The position numbers were made by a program, and so were the translations under genes. From Bolinopsis microptera (taxonomy: Eukaryota; Ctenophora; Tentaculata; Lobata; Bolinopsidae), in assembly GCF_026151205.1 (NCBI RefSeq), contig NC_087078.1:12011118-12075117 (forward strand): 64,000 nt of DNA. The letters run 5' to 3'. Shown in pieces: positions 45,504 through 57,543 of the stretch (the stretch's first letter is position 1; each line of letters opens with the position of its first letter). The notes beneath the pieces were generated by a model. The model was given only the letters and a program-made list of their open reading frames with translations. It was not told where the DNA came from and ran no database searches.

Positions 45504-47644
45504 ATGGAACAGAAGGAATGGGTTGCCATCTGCCGGAATAGAGCTGCCCTGACAAGCTACGTAGATGTGAAGGAAGCTATTCATTATCTCAAGGCTCAGA
45601 TCGAGGACCCTCCTGTTGGAGCCAATTTCTCTCCTCTTGACGTGCAGCTGGAGTCTGCTGAGATTGACCAGTTTCAAGACCATGTCGTGCTAGTGCTCAT
45701 CATTATTACCATTTTATTCCAATTCTATTAATACCGCGAGGGTGACTGGTTTGAAGGGAGAGCTGATTATCAACTTAAAAAACTTAAAGTTTCAGTCGAT
45801 AAAAAGTTTGCTTGACTACCTAAGGAGACAAAGAGATGGTTTTAACTTGCTATGTAGTGCTCTGAAGGCAGCAAATCAGTCTTTCATAGCTGATATCTTG
45901 CTTCAAACCAAAGATAAGATTCCTGAAGTAGGTAGGAACAATTTTTGCTCAAATTTATATTATATTTATTCGACCGTGTACTTTAACTCAGTTTACATAA
46001 ATGTTGAATCGAGTTACTCCGACAATTTGTAAATAACTCCATTCCTTCTAAAATTTTCCGTTTTCAGATCATGCACCAAGTTTCGACACACCAGACACAC
46101 GAAGAATGATTCTTTACAAGATCGCAACCAAACTACAATCCGGGAGAAGTTACATCAACTTGTACGGAGAACAGGGTGTGGGTACTTCCTGCTTTCTAGA
46201 GCAAATCATACAGTACTTACAAGAAGAATGTTACTTCAGCATCAAGCGGATTGATCTTACTGACACACCACTGATACTCCAACAGAAGTACTTTTCTACT
46301 ATGAAACAAGAGCTTTTATCCAAAGAAAAGGCAATGAAGAAATTCTGTGTTTTTTGTGTCGATAACTGCAATTCAATCGTCCTCCAACAGAAACCAAAGC
46401 ATCAGATGCATCAGATGAAATCAGTTGAAACTTGGATAGCAAGTTGTAAGAACAATCTTGGGATAAGCCTCCTTACCACCGCCTCTAACAAGATCGAGGG
46501 GCTAGATAACATTGAAGTCAGCAGACAGCCTGTGGAAGAAATGGGTAAAGACATTCACAAAATGTTTTTGAATATTTCTGATGCTGAAATAAGGGACCTT
46601 ACAGCCGTGTTTCCTGAGGAATGTAATCCTCTGGACTGTTTTCTACTGAGTACTCTTTACATACTCCATCGCAAACAGGTGGATCACGTGGCAACATTCC
46701 TCAAAAGACACCCACCCGACACAAGAAATGAACTGTTTGCCGCGGTGTTCAGTAAACTGTCCAGGACGCAGCAGGACATTTTGTTATCAGTATATTCATT
46801 GCCGTGCAATGGGAAAGTTAGTCTTCCTTCTATTTATTCGTTATACCACGGATCATCTAGACCTCCAGAAGAGATTCGCATTCAACTCCTGGAAACAGCA
46901 ATAACTGAACTTGTTGACTTTAATTCGCTTAACAAAAAGGACCATCGGTACTCGATGAAAGACTCCAATTTCTTTTATCACTTCCGAGCGTTTTTCAAGA
47001 AGAAACACCCCAAAAGATTGAGAGTGTATTATTTGAGAGGGCTTCGCTATTATCTGGATTATACTATCAAGATTATCCATTATCCAAGATGTTCATTCAC
47101 TAAACGAATTCAATAAGGTAATTTCAGTAAGGATTATTTTATGAGTAGTGAGTGAATGTTTTATATATTATAGATTCAAGTCGGCTCAACATGCTACGCA
47201 CAATTTATACAATATTTTGGCTCTAGCTGCTTGATATTTGTTTCATTTTCAACTTATCATTCCAAAGTTAAATATTTGATTATGTTCATTGTTCGAGCTA
47301 TTGATAGAAAACGATTTAATCGTATTTTATAACTTTACAAAATATGATTGGAACCGATTGCAATTCTAATGAAACTAACACCATTTTCACTCCACCAGAC
47401 TCAAGCAGCGGAATGGGCGGACACAATACCTCACATCTCCTTTTTTCTGGAACCGACAGAGATCCTTCTAGAACAAGCCATCCTCCGCAAACCACAAATC
47501 AACAAAGCTCTTTACAACAAGAGGATATTTGTTATAGAGAAGTTGAGAGACATTACCCTGCACGTTCCCAATGCTACTCTCATTCTGTCGGCACAGAATC
47601 TGTTGAATGTTTTCGATAATTATCACTGTAAACATGCTGACATT
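45504..47644 (+). CDS. CARD plus STAND/NB-ARC-like protein with degenerate P-loop
   Basis: Exons: 45504-45683, 45796-45931, 46068-about 47117 and 47399-47644. The first two together form a helical CARD-like death fold (MEQKEWVAICRNR, then KSLLDYLRRQRDGFNLLCSA and SFIADILL), of the type that links sensors to caspases. Exon 3 begins a STAND NTPase: NLYGEQGVGTSCFLEQII sits where Walker A should be but has T in place of the catalytic lysine; KKFCVFCVDNC is Walker B; GISLLTTAS is the sensor strand; then winged-helix-like helices follow. Exon 4 is all-helical (AEWADTIPHISFFLEP), perhaps TPR-like. The frame ends at TAA 47114-47116 just before a GTAATT donor; an alternative donor at 47022 in phase 0 would avoid it. 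APAF1- or NLR-like in plan; probably non-hydrolysing. The 3' end is lost in repeats. Confidence 0.68.
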
Positions 47645-47773
47645 GTGAGTTATTTAACTTTAAATATTTAATGCGATTTTTAGTATCAAACAGGAAAATA
47701 GATTGATAATGATATTCGACCGTTTCCGGTTCAGCAGGGACTGGTACTCGGTTTATTGTCGTTTGTGATTATC

Positions 47774-48200
47774 ACAATGCTGGCAAGCATAACCGTTGCC
47801 CTTATATTCACAACACTATTTACCCCCTATACTATTATATCCCTTTATTGTTTTCCAGGCATTAAGACTCATCGAAAGTAGTTCAGCAGGTATATTTAAG
47901 TTCAAAACATTCTAATTCAATGTTAAAGATGACAGGAATAAGAAATAGTTATATGGAGGTTTTTAAGAAATTTGCGCAAAATACGCGCCAGCATGTTATA
48001 CGAAATTAGGTAAAAAACCCAAAATCGCCATATTCAGGTGCCCTAAAAACCATGTTAAAATTGAGTTAGAGATCTGAAACTTTGCAGGGCGTCTAGACCT
48101 CGTCCAAATCGACTGTAAAAAAAAAATTCATGTTTCAGGAGTATCGGGAAGTGAGTTTTCTGGAACCCCTGTTTTACAACAGATTGTCGTGAAGGATATA
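47774..48200 (+). repeat. Module P, copy 1
   Basis: Begins CAATGCTGGCAAGCATAACCG, passes a TACCCCC tract and GGCATTAAGACTCATCG, and ends CCTGTTTTACAACAGATTGT. It shares this order with P copies at 49602, 50033 and (inverted) 58783, but is the most diverged. It adjoins the CARD gene's 3' side. Confidence 0.8.
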
Positions 48201-48212
48201 TAATATATATGT

Positions 48213-48576
48213 ATTTTACCAAAACCCATAATCATGGGTAGAGTGGACCGCTGTCAGTGTCTCTCTTTCCCAAACAAAAGGAAATGATATTAATTTGATT
48301 GACCGTTCTCAAATGCAAAATGATACCGAGAATGAAATCGGTCGCTCGCTTTTCCCATTTTATTGAATCTTCATTGCCGAGTACAGCTGCCTTTGGGTAG
48401 TTCTTCTTAATCTATTACAATTGTAAATGAATGGGAAAAGCGAGCGACCGATTTCATTCTCGGTATCATTTTGCATTTGAGAACGGTCAATCAAATTAAT
48501 ATCATTTCCTTTTGTTTGGGAAAGAGAGACACTGACAGCGGTCCACTCTACCCATGATTATGGGTTTTGGTAAAAT
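48213..48576. mobile_element. Foldback element F, copy 1
   Basis: Arms of about 150 bp begin ATTTTACCAAAACCCATAATC and mirror to the right end. Landmarks are GAGTGGACCGCTG, AACAAAAGGAAATGATATTAA and CCGAGAATGAAATCGGTCGC. The loop contains TGAATCTTCATTGCCGAG. Five copies occur in the window (51637, 58246, 60307 half, 63314). Confidence 0.9.
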
Positions 48577-49601
48577 ATCATCTCTTTTTGATTATAATGT
48601 CAGGGTACTTTATAAAGTCGAAATATAAACTGATGTCTTCATTAATAAGGAGGAAGTTTCAACAATTTCGAAATTTTTCCTTTAAAAACATTTCCTTGTG
48701 TTTAGGGAAGCATATCGGTCGATCACTGACTGAATATGCCACTTAATACTCATTCAAGTAGGCATTAAATTCATATATAATGACATTAAACTGTCGTGGC
48801 AAAGCAGAATTTGTTGGAAATCACGAATAAGCAAAATTCTCACCTTTCGCACGTGCAAACTTTGAGCGGACGTTGCGTGCGCATCCAATATTGAATTGCC
48901 GTAAATTTTTGCATGTAACTGTTTTATATATAGCTTGATAAGCATGCAAAGTTTCAAAGTATTTCAAGAAGAACTGTAATCACAACGGCACTCTAAAGTT
49001 GACAGAAAATGACGAAAACAGCATTTTTCAGTGATTTTAGCGATTTTCTATCAATTTGGGCGTGTCCCCACGTGTGCAACTTTTCGATTTTCAACTTTAA
49101 AACTAGCCTAATGCACAATTTATACCTATAGGAAGCAGAGCTGAGCTCCACAACCCAAGGCATGGGCCAACACCAGAGAATACTAAATCGCAAAATTGAC
49201 GTTTTTATAAAATAATTCTTCAAAAAAGCACAAACTTCAATGACGAATATCTTTATGAAGGAGCAAGCTAGAAAAACTTTCCGGTAGATTTTCAGAATGC
49301 TTGAACAATTATCTAAGGTGAAAATTTCCTCAGATTTTGAATAAAATTACTCCTTAATGGTTTAAAATTAATTTTAAAAGTTATTACTTTGTCAAAAATC
49401 AAGTTTTAAAAACGGTTAACTTGATGACGTCATCAAGGGGTGTTTATGACGTCAAATAATTTTTTTACACAATGTAAACTAAAGTATAAACAATTATTTG
49501 CAAGACCTGTGGTCGGAAATGGCTGTATCTTTTATACTTTTGAATCTATGGACACTTAAATACAGGCTACAATTGACTGGCAAAGCGTCTATCCCTGAAT
49601 A
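48577..49601 (-). repeat. Module Q, copy 1 (inverted)
   Basis: About 1.02 kb, the reverse complement of the Q copy at 50609-51636. Landmarks include CGCACGTGCAAACTTTGAGC, ACACGCCCAAATTG (in the other orientation) and the palindrome TTGATGACGTCATCAAG. Short frames of 67 and 76 codons recur between copies because the sequences are near-identical. Confidence 0.9.
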
Positions 49602-50579
49602 TCACAGTGCTGGCAAGCACGACCGTTGCATTTATTGTGGGTATACTATGTTCCCCATTTACTATTTACCCCCTTTACTATTATACCCCCTTAACTATTA
49701 TACCCCCTTTGGTAGTGTTTTTAGTTCAAAACATTCTAATATGATGTCAAAGATGACAGGAATAAAAAATAGTTATGTTGAGATTTTTAAGAAATTTGCA
49801 TAAAATACTCGCCAGCACTGTTATACGAAATTCGGTAAAAAACCCAAAATCGCCATATTCAGGTGCCTTAAAAACCACGTTAAAATTGAGTTAGAGATGT
49901 GAAATTTTTCAGGGCGTCTAGACGTTGACCAAATCGACTGCAAAAAAAATTTCAGGTTTCAGGAGCATCGGGAAACGGGTTTTCTAGAACCCCTGTTTTA
50001 CGACAGATTGTCGGGACATATACAGATATACATCACAGTGCTGGCAAGCACGAGCGGTGTCTTTATTTGGGGTATACTATGTACCCCCTTTACTATTGTA
50101 CCCCCTTTACTATTATACCCCCTTAACTATTATACCCCCTCTACTATTATACCCCCTTTGGTACACGTTGGAAGCCTCTTTCGTGCACGCGAAGCGTGCA
50201 CTCCGGCCGGCGGCCGAAGGCCGCCGCCTCCGGCAGGAGTTTTTCAGGCATTAAGACTCATCGGAAGTCGTTCAGCAGATTTATTTTTAGTTCAAAACAT
50301 TCTAATTTGATGTCAAAGATGACAGGAATAAAAAATAGTTATGTTGAGATTTTTAAGAAATTTGCATAAAATACTCGCCAGCACTGTTATACGAAATTCG
50401 GTAAAAAACCCAAAATCGCCATATTCAGGTGCCTTAAAAACCATGTTAAAATTGAGTTACAGATCTGAAATTTTTCAGGGCGTCTAGACGTTGACCAAAT
50501 CGACTGCAAAAAAAGTTTCAGGTTTCAGGAGCATCGAGAAATGGGTTTTCTAGAACCCCTGTTTTACGATAGATTGTCG
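49602..50579 (+). repeat. Module P, copies 2 and 3 in tandem
   Basis: Copy 2 runs 49602-50014 and copy 3 runs 50033-50579. Both begin CAGTGCTGGCAAGCACGA and end CTGTTTTACGA-AGATTGTCG. Each has a minisatellite of ACCCCCTTTACTATTAT units. Copy 3 also carries a GC-rich double palindrome (CGTGCACGCGAAGCGTGCAC and GGCGGCCGAAGGCCGCC) and the GGCATTAAGACTCATCGG segment, which copy 2 lacks. Confidence 0.88.
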
Positions 50580-50608
50580 TGATACATACATACATACATA
50601 TATACATA

Positions 50609-51636
50609 TATTCAGGGATAGACGCTTTGCCAGTCAATTGTAGCCTGTATTTAAGTGTCCATAGATTCAAAAGTATAAAAGATACAGCCATTTCCGACCA
50701 CAGATCTTGCAAATAATTGTTTACACTTTAGTTTACAATGTTTAAAAAAAATATTTGACGTCATAAACACGCCTTGATGACGTCATCAAGTTAACCGTTT
50801 TTAAAACTTGATTTTTGACAAAGTAATAACTTTTAAAATTAATTTTAAACCATTAAGGAGTAATTTTATTCGAAATCTGAGGAAATTTTCACCTTAGATA
50901 ATTGTTCAAGCATTCTGAAAATCTACCGGAAAGTTTTTCTAGCTTGCTCCTTCATAAAGATCATATTCGTCATTGAAGTTTGTGCTTTTTTGAAGAATTA
51001 TTTTATAAAAACGTCAATTTTGCGATTTAGTATTCTCTGGTGTTGGGCCATGCCTTGGGTTGTGGAGCTCAGTTCTGCTTCCTATAGGTATAAATTGTGC
51101 ATTAGGCTAGTTTTAAAGTTGAAAATCGAAAAGTTGCACACGTGGGGACACGCCCAAATTGATAGAAAATTGCTAAAATCACTGAAAATTGCTGTTTTCG
51201 TCATTTTCTGTCAATTTTAGAGTGCCGTTGTGATTACAGTTCTTCTTGAAATACTTTGAAACTTTGCATGCTTATTAGGCTATATATAAAACAATTACAT
51301 CCAAAAATTTACGGCGATTCAATACTGGATGCGCACGCAACGTCCGCTCAAATTTTGCACGTGCGAAAGGTGAGAATTTTGCTCATTCGTGATTTCCAAC
51401 AAATTCTGCTTTGCCACGACAGTTTAATGTCATTATATATGAATTTAATGCCAACTTGAATGAGTATTAAGTGGCATATTCAGTCAGTGATCGACTGATA
51501 TGCTTCCCTAAACACAAGGAAATGTTTTTAAAGGAAAAATTTTGAAATCGTTGAAACTTCCTCCTTATTAATGAAGATATCAGTTTATATTTCGACTTTA
51601 TAAAGTACCCTGACATTATAATCAAAAAGAGATGAT
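50609..51636 (+). repeat. Module Q, copy 2
   Basis: Starts TATTCAGGGATAGACGCTTT and runs to AATCAAAAAGAGATGAT, directly joined to F copy 2. It is about 95 percent or more similar by eye to Q1 inverted and Q3. Confidence 0.9.
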
Positions 51637-52152
51637 ATTTTACCAAAACTCATAATCATGGGTAGAGTGGACCGCTGCCAGTGTCTCTCTTTCCCAAACA
51701 AAAGGAAATGATATTAATTTGATTGACCGTTCTCAAATGCAAAATGATACCGAGAATGAAATCGGTCGCTCGCTTTTCCCATTCATTTACAATTGTAATA
51801 GATTAAGAAGAACTACCCAAAGGCAGCTGTACTCGGCAATGAAGATTCAATAAACTTCAGCTTGTTCAATAAGTAATAACTACTACCCTTGTCCCTTACT
51901 CCGAAATACTAGGTATCGACCCCAACGCAACCCAAAGAGATTTTTACAGCATCTGATTGATGTAATCAATCGAAACTTATTTATACAATTCGTAAGCCGT
52001 GAATGAATGGGAAAAGCGAGCGACCGATTTCATTCTCGGTATCATTTTGCATTTGAGAACGGTCAATCAAATTAATATCATTTCCTTTTGTTTGGGAAAG
52101 AGAGACACTGGCAGCGGTCCACTCTACCCATGATTATGGGTTTTGGTAAAAT
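51637..52152. mobile_element. Foldback element F, copy 2
   Basis: 516 bp: same arms as copy 1 but a longer loop (about 200 bp, from ATTACAATTG to TACAATTCGTAAGCCGTG). Almost identical in length and sequence to copy 3 at 58246-58761. Confidence 0.9.
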
Positions 52153-52168
52153 ACAGATATACATATAT

Positions 52169-52501
52169 ATTCAGGGATAGACGCTTTGCCAGTCAATTGT
52201 AGCCTGTATTTAAGTGTCCATAGATTCAAAATTATAAAAGATACAGCCATTTCCGACCACAGGTCTTGCAAATAATTGTTTACACTTTAGTTTACATTGT
52301 ATAAAAAAATTATTTGACGTCATAAACACCCCTTGATGACGTCATCAAGTTAACCATTTTAAAAACTTGATTTTTGACAAAGTAATAACTTTTAAAATTA
52401 ATTTTAAACCATTAAGGAGTAATTTTATTCAAAATCTGAGGAAATTTTATCTTAGATAATTGTTCAAGCATTCTGAAAATCTACCGGAAAGTTTTTCTAG
52501 C
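52169..52501 (+). repeat. Module Q, copy 3, left piece
   Basis: Starts TATTCAGGGATAGACGC and stops at TTTTTCTAGC, where the LINE insertion begins. The right piece resumes at 57544. Confidence 0.9.
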
Positions 52502-52739
52502 TTTTTTTTTTTTTTTTTTTTTTTTTAAGAGAGGCTGGGCCTGGTTGGCCCACGAGAGGATAGCATATGAATGCTTTGCCTACCTCTGGGGTATGGCAGT
52601 CCTGTGGGAGGATGCCAGTGGAATCAAGATGTGTAATCAAGGATGATGGTAAGTGTTGTGGGGTGTGTCATAGATAAACGCTTAAGTGGTGGTTGAGTGT
52701 GGAAGAGAGAGGCGAAATAAGACGGCGTTAAAGTAGTCG

Positions 52740-54636
52740 CTATGTTACACCTGTCTGGTCCAACTCCTCTGGCACCACTAAGCGTTTAGTGTGGTTTGTA
52801 AAGTTGACAATGGTGGAGATGTGTTGGTTGTCGAATATGTCATTGACAGAGAGGTAGTAGTCCCGGAAATATTGACCTCTTATTTGGGCAATAGCCGGGC
52901 ACTGTCCGAGAAAGTGTGAGACAGTCTCCTCTTCGTCGCCGCATTTAGGACAAGCACTTGTGTCTGATTTGCGAATGGTGTGTAGGTGTTTGTTGAGGCC
53001 ACAATGTCCCGTGATGAGGTGCACTGCAGTTCTATAATATTGTCTGTTGTTACTGAGTGTAGTGTTGAGATTTTTGATGATGTTGATGTTTGTATGTCCA
53101 AGTGTCAGTTTAGTGTGTCTGGGACCATCAGTAATCCATGATTCTTGATTAAGTTTTGTGACTTTGTCGTTGATCAGGCGTTTGATGTAAGATTGTGGAA
53201 TTGGGCAATTCAAAGTGGATTCACTGGTTGTACCATTTTTGGCCAGCTCGTCTGCTTTTTCATTACCCCACAATCCAATGTGTGCAGCTATCCATCTGAT
53301 CTCTAAGGTGTTAGTGGATCCGAGTGTATTGAGGGTGTCGTAACAGTCTCTAGTAGTCCTACTCCTCGTTGAAGGTGAGGATATGGCTTGAATAGAGGAG
53401 AGACTGTCTGACCATATGATGATGTGTGTGTTTGTATAAGTTGATAGATATTTACAAGCTTCGATGATGGCAGTGAGTTCTGTTTGATAAACGGTGCAAT
53501 AATCGGGAAGCTTGAATGATCTTTCATCTAGTGTAGTGTTGTTGTTGTCTGTGGTGATAATATAACCAGCCCCGCTACCTGAGTCTGTGCGTGACCCGTC
53601 TGTGTAGCAGGTGATGGTTTCACTGGGGATGTTGTCGATGGTGTTTTGGAGTGAGCCTCTATATCCAATGTTGTCAGCTCCAGGAGTGGTGACCGTGAAG
53701 CGTCGTTCAAGCATCATGGTTGGTATAGATAGGTCTCTCTCTGCTTTGGGTGGTATGTTGAGATCTACCATGAATTGTTTGTTGATAGTGGTGTGAGTTG
53801 TGATGGTACCTTTTCTGGGGGCGATAGTTTCGAGGGTTAGGCTTCCATAAGCTTGAAGCCTGGCTGTGCCCTTTGCTGCTTCACCTCTCAGGAAAAGTAT
53901 GATATCTGGAGTGTTAGTGAGGTGGTTCAGTGCGATGAAGGGAGTACTAGGCATGGCACCAGACATCATTCTCAATGCCAATGCCTGAACTCGTTTGAAC
54001 TTCCTCGCGTTGGTGTCTGTTTGGGTTGCTCTAATCCATATACTACAGCAGTATGATAGAATAGGTCTGATGACAGCGGTGTACATCCATTTGCATGTTT
54101 TTGGGCTCATACCCCAAGTGGGGCCGACAGCTCTTCTACATTGCATAAGGGATGCCGTAGCTTTTTTGGTGGTATTGGTGATATGTTCATTGAAATTGAG
54201 CTTGCTGTCGAGGGTCACTCCTAGGAATTTGGCAGATTTGGATAGACCTATAGTGGTGTTACCCACCACCACAGGTCTTAGTGTCCATTTCTTATTCCAG
54301 GTAAACATGACTATTTGTGTTTTGAGTGCGCTTATGGATAGATCTTTGGTTTGGCACCATTTTTCTATTGTGTTGATGGTTTTGCGTGTTCTGTTCCAGA
54401 TGATGTCTAAATCATTCCCCTCCGCTAGAGAGAGCAGATCATCTGCAAAAGCTTGCAGATAACCTGGTATGTCTCTTGCGGTGTAGGCCAGGAGATCATC
54501 GACTACCAGGTTCCAGAGGAAAGGGGAAAGGATGCCACCTTGAGGGCACCCTCTCCGGATCCGAACCCTTGTCGACTTATCCTTATGATTTAATGTGATG
54601 AATCTGTTAGTTACCATGTTGATAATCCATTAATAA
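52740..54636 (-). CDS. Outer LINE: RT (C-terminal part), RNase H, zinc knuckle
   Basis: An open minus-strand frame of 625 codons. It carries the RT palm (RRGCPQGGILSPFLWNL; LQAFADDLLSLA), the thumb and connection, and RNase H with the acidic residues in YTDGSRTDSG, YQTELTAIIEA and IWSDSLSSI and the late HIGLWGNEKADELAKNG. A C-terminal CPKC...H...C zinc knuckle and HFLGQCPA follow. RT plus RNase H and this knuckle fit the I/R1 group of non-LTR elements. The frame's true beginning is in the separate piece at 57345-57543. It is split, so not functional as it stands. Confidence 0.85.
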
Positions 54637-54639
54637 TAA

Positions 54640-57378
54640 TAGGATTATGGCCACATGGCCATCTCGACAAAACTTGAAACCCAACTGCACTCTACGCTAT
54701 TGCAGTTCGCACAATATTATCAAAAAGAAAAATGTTCCTATCCGGAACATTTAATGATTAATTATTTTTAGGACGTTAACATGTAGTTCTGAATTTAACA
54801 ATCAAGAAACATTGATTCCTCGGTATTTAGCAATCAATGGGTTATTAGACATGAAATGTGCATATGAATCATGCTCACATGTATTTATTTTTGACATCAA
54901 GGTTTCGCTGAGATCCCAGAAGTGACCCTTTGACGATGCTCCACTCGCTATCAGTTCATTTTTATAACATTGAAGTCGAGCTTTGAATGCGTCTACTGAA
55001 CTGGCTTCTTTAACCGAACTTGGTACTTTGTTCCAGTAATTGGCAACACGGTTACTGAGGACCTGATTTCCTCTTTTATCTTTTAGGATCTTGGTACCGC
55101 TACGTGATATCCTGAAAAGATCTTGTCCATAGTCCACTTTACCCGTCGTTATTTTAAAGGTTTCAATAAGATCACCCCTCATACGGCGCTCCAGTAGTGT
55201 TGTTAACTGGAGGATTCTCAGTCTCTCATCGTATGGTAGGATACCAATCCCGTCGATTATTCGTGTAAATTCTCTCTGAACGTCTTCTATCTTCTTAATA
55301 GTCCTCCAGTTTCCGTGCTCTGCTGGTAGATTCCACACTTGCACAGCGTATTCGATGTGAGGTCGAACTAGAGTTCTGTAGACATTTAGCATAACAAATT
55401 TGTTACGGCAGATCAAACTTCGTTTGATCCAGCCTATAACAGACTTTGCTTTTTTCACGGACTTATCTATATGATCACTCCAGTCCAGGTTTCTGGTAGT
55501 TAGAACTCCAAGATCCTTTTCTGCCTTCACTTGGGGGAGGCGTTCCCCATTCATGAAGTACTCGTGCATTGGATTGTTACGCCCAATATGTAGTACCTTA
55601 CACTTGCCATCCTTCACATTGAATCTTAGGAGCCATTCCTTCTCCCACGCATTGAGTTTCAGTATATCATCTTGTGCAACACTGTGCTTAGCTGTGCTCG
55701 TTACTAGCTTAAGATCGTCCGCAAAGAGTGATACGAAGCTCTCAATTCCATCAGGGAGATCATTTATGAAGAGCAGGAAGAGCAGGGGGCCCAGCACGGT
55801 TCCTTGAGGGACCCCAGATGTTACAGCAAACACTCTAGAAAATGATGATCCAACCCTGACGCGAAATGTTCTTCCTGTTAGAAAGTCTTCCACGACTGCA
55901 AGGGTGTTGCCAGATATTCCAAAGGATTGTAATTTTCTCAGCAATCGTTTGTGTGGTACAGAATCGAAAGCCTTCTGAAAATCGAGATACAGTATATCAG
56001 CTGACCCGTCCTTCTCTAGTATCTCACTGACAATGTCCATACATTCCAGTAGGTTCGAGACGCAGGATCTTTTTGGTAGGAAACCGTGTTGTTCATTCAC
56101 AATCATGGGGGATACGTGAGCTAGAATATGGTTCCTTAAAAACCTCTCAAAGATCTTGGAAAGAACGCACGTTAGGCTAATAGGGCGATAATTGCTGGCT
56201 TGGGATTTATCCCCCTTTTTATGCAATGCAGTGACATTTGCCTGCTTCCAGATTTCGGGAATCTTTCCCTCGTTGTAGCATTTTTGGAACAGTGCTGTGA
56301 CTGAATCAGCAAACTGTTTGTTTTCGGCTAGTGTTTTCAAAAGCTTGGGGTGTATATCATCAGGTCCAACGGACTTCCAGATGTTAACTTTACGAAGTTG
56401 ATCTTGAACTTCACTTGTATTGAATTTCAGGTCAGGAATCGTCTCCTTTGCGCTGTCTCCGGGTAGTGGGTCAGGTATTGAGGCCTGATCCTCCTTTACA
56501 AACGTGCTCTCAAAGAAAATCCCAAGTTGGTTAGCCATATCATGTGCTGAGTGGAGTTCATCCCCACTAGCATCTCTGATTCCAGATATTGCAGCCCTAA
56601 TCTTGCGCTTGGAGTTCATATAGCTGTAGAAAGCTTTTGGATTTATTTTTAGCTGGGCTGCTGCTTTATTCTCATAGCATATCATGAGCTGCTGTTGCTT
56701 CTTCTCGTAAGCACTCTGCTGATGTAGTGCATGATTCAGGTTTTTTGATGTCGGGTCGTTTTCAAAAATAGACCACAGTTTTTCTTTTAGCTTCCGTGCC
56801 TTGATTAGACATGGTTTGTCCCAGACCGATCGTGATTTTATTGCACCTGCACGATTTATCCTCAATTTGACAACTGGAACAGCTTCAGCAATGGTGTTGG
56901 CATTGGCCTGAATCAGATTCCAGTGCTCTTCAATAGTCAAGTCATGATTGGCACTCCATTGCAGCGGCCCTGCTGTATCAATGATTAGATCTTTGTTTGC
57001 TTTTGACCAATTTTTCTTCTGTTGAGTCACATACTCATCATGGTTAGCAATTGACCACTTACTGATAATTCCCACATGGTCTGATTTTCCCAGCGGTGCG
57101 GTTATTTGAACTTCCTGAAATATGGCGGGGTCTGAAGTCATAACATTGTCAAGAGTTGACGATTGCACTGTTGTTAAAACCTTCCTTCTGCGAGTTTTAA
57201 CATCGTCTCCGATAACCCAACTGAGATCATGTTTTGCGAAAAAATCAAGATAGCACTGTTGAATCAGGAATTTTTGATTAATTGAATTATTCGGACATTT
57301 AACTACACATTTAACTACACCTAAATCCCACACAACATCAGGAAGATTGTGCTGTGGCCAGATCCACTTTCGTGGTCT
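54640..57378 (-). mobile_element. Inner LINE: CR1/jockey-like, 5'-truncated
   Basis: An open frame of 871 codons runs from 57417 to 54802 on the minus strand; the first 20 or so codons are host-LINE sequence. It contains the end of an apurinic-type endonuclease (SSTLDNVMTSD, LGKSDHVGI), then RT: KSVGPDDIHPKLLK, NYRPISLTCVLSKIFER, EQHGFLPKRSC, ILYLDFQKAFDSVPH, GVPQGTVLGPLLFLLFINDL and SLFADDLKLV, and a C-terminal tail (RRMRGDLIETFKI, RGNQVLSNRVANYWN). The 3' end carries an ATT-type microsatellite (about 54633-54650). The frame is uninterrupted, so this is a young insertion missing only its 5' part. Confidence 0.85.
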
Positions 57379-57543
57379 TGATAGCGTCAGAAATAGCCTT
57401 GAAAGAGACATTATCAAAAGCTCCCTCTATATCTAGAAAGACGCCTAGGACATATCCCTTCTTAGCTATCCTGCGCTCGATGGTGTGAGTAACTTTATGA
57501 AGGGCTGCTTCGGTTGAACATCCTTTCTTAAAGCCAAAGGAGC
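57345..57543 (-). pseudogene. Outer LINE: RT N-terminal piece, separated by the inner LINE
   Basis: Encodes SSFGFKKGCSTEAALHKV and LGVFLDIEGAFDNVSF, the RT fingers and first catalytic aspartate block, which should continue directly into the WIINMVTNRF segment at about 54636. The outer element is 5'-truncated at 57543. Confidence 0.85.

Larger units (their letters stand above)
52502..57543 (-). mobile_element. Nested LINE insertion (outer LINE with poly(A), inner LINE inside)
   Basis: Bounded by the 10-bp target duplication TTTTTCTAGC (52492-52501 and 57544-57553). A run of 25 T at 52502-52526 is the poly(A) tail of a minus-strand retrotransposon. The outer element's reverse transcriptase is split by a second LINE between about 54640 and about 57345. 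The outer copy is 5'-truncated within the RT fingers. Confidence 0.88.

Noticed and set aside
48754-49223. Short frames conserved between Q copies (67 and 76 codons)
   Set aside because: Conservation equals that of surrounding non-coding repeat; no domain and no excess of silent changes visible.
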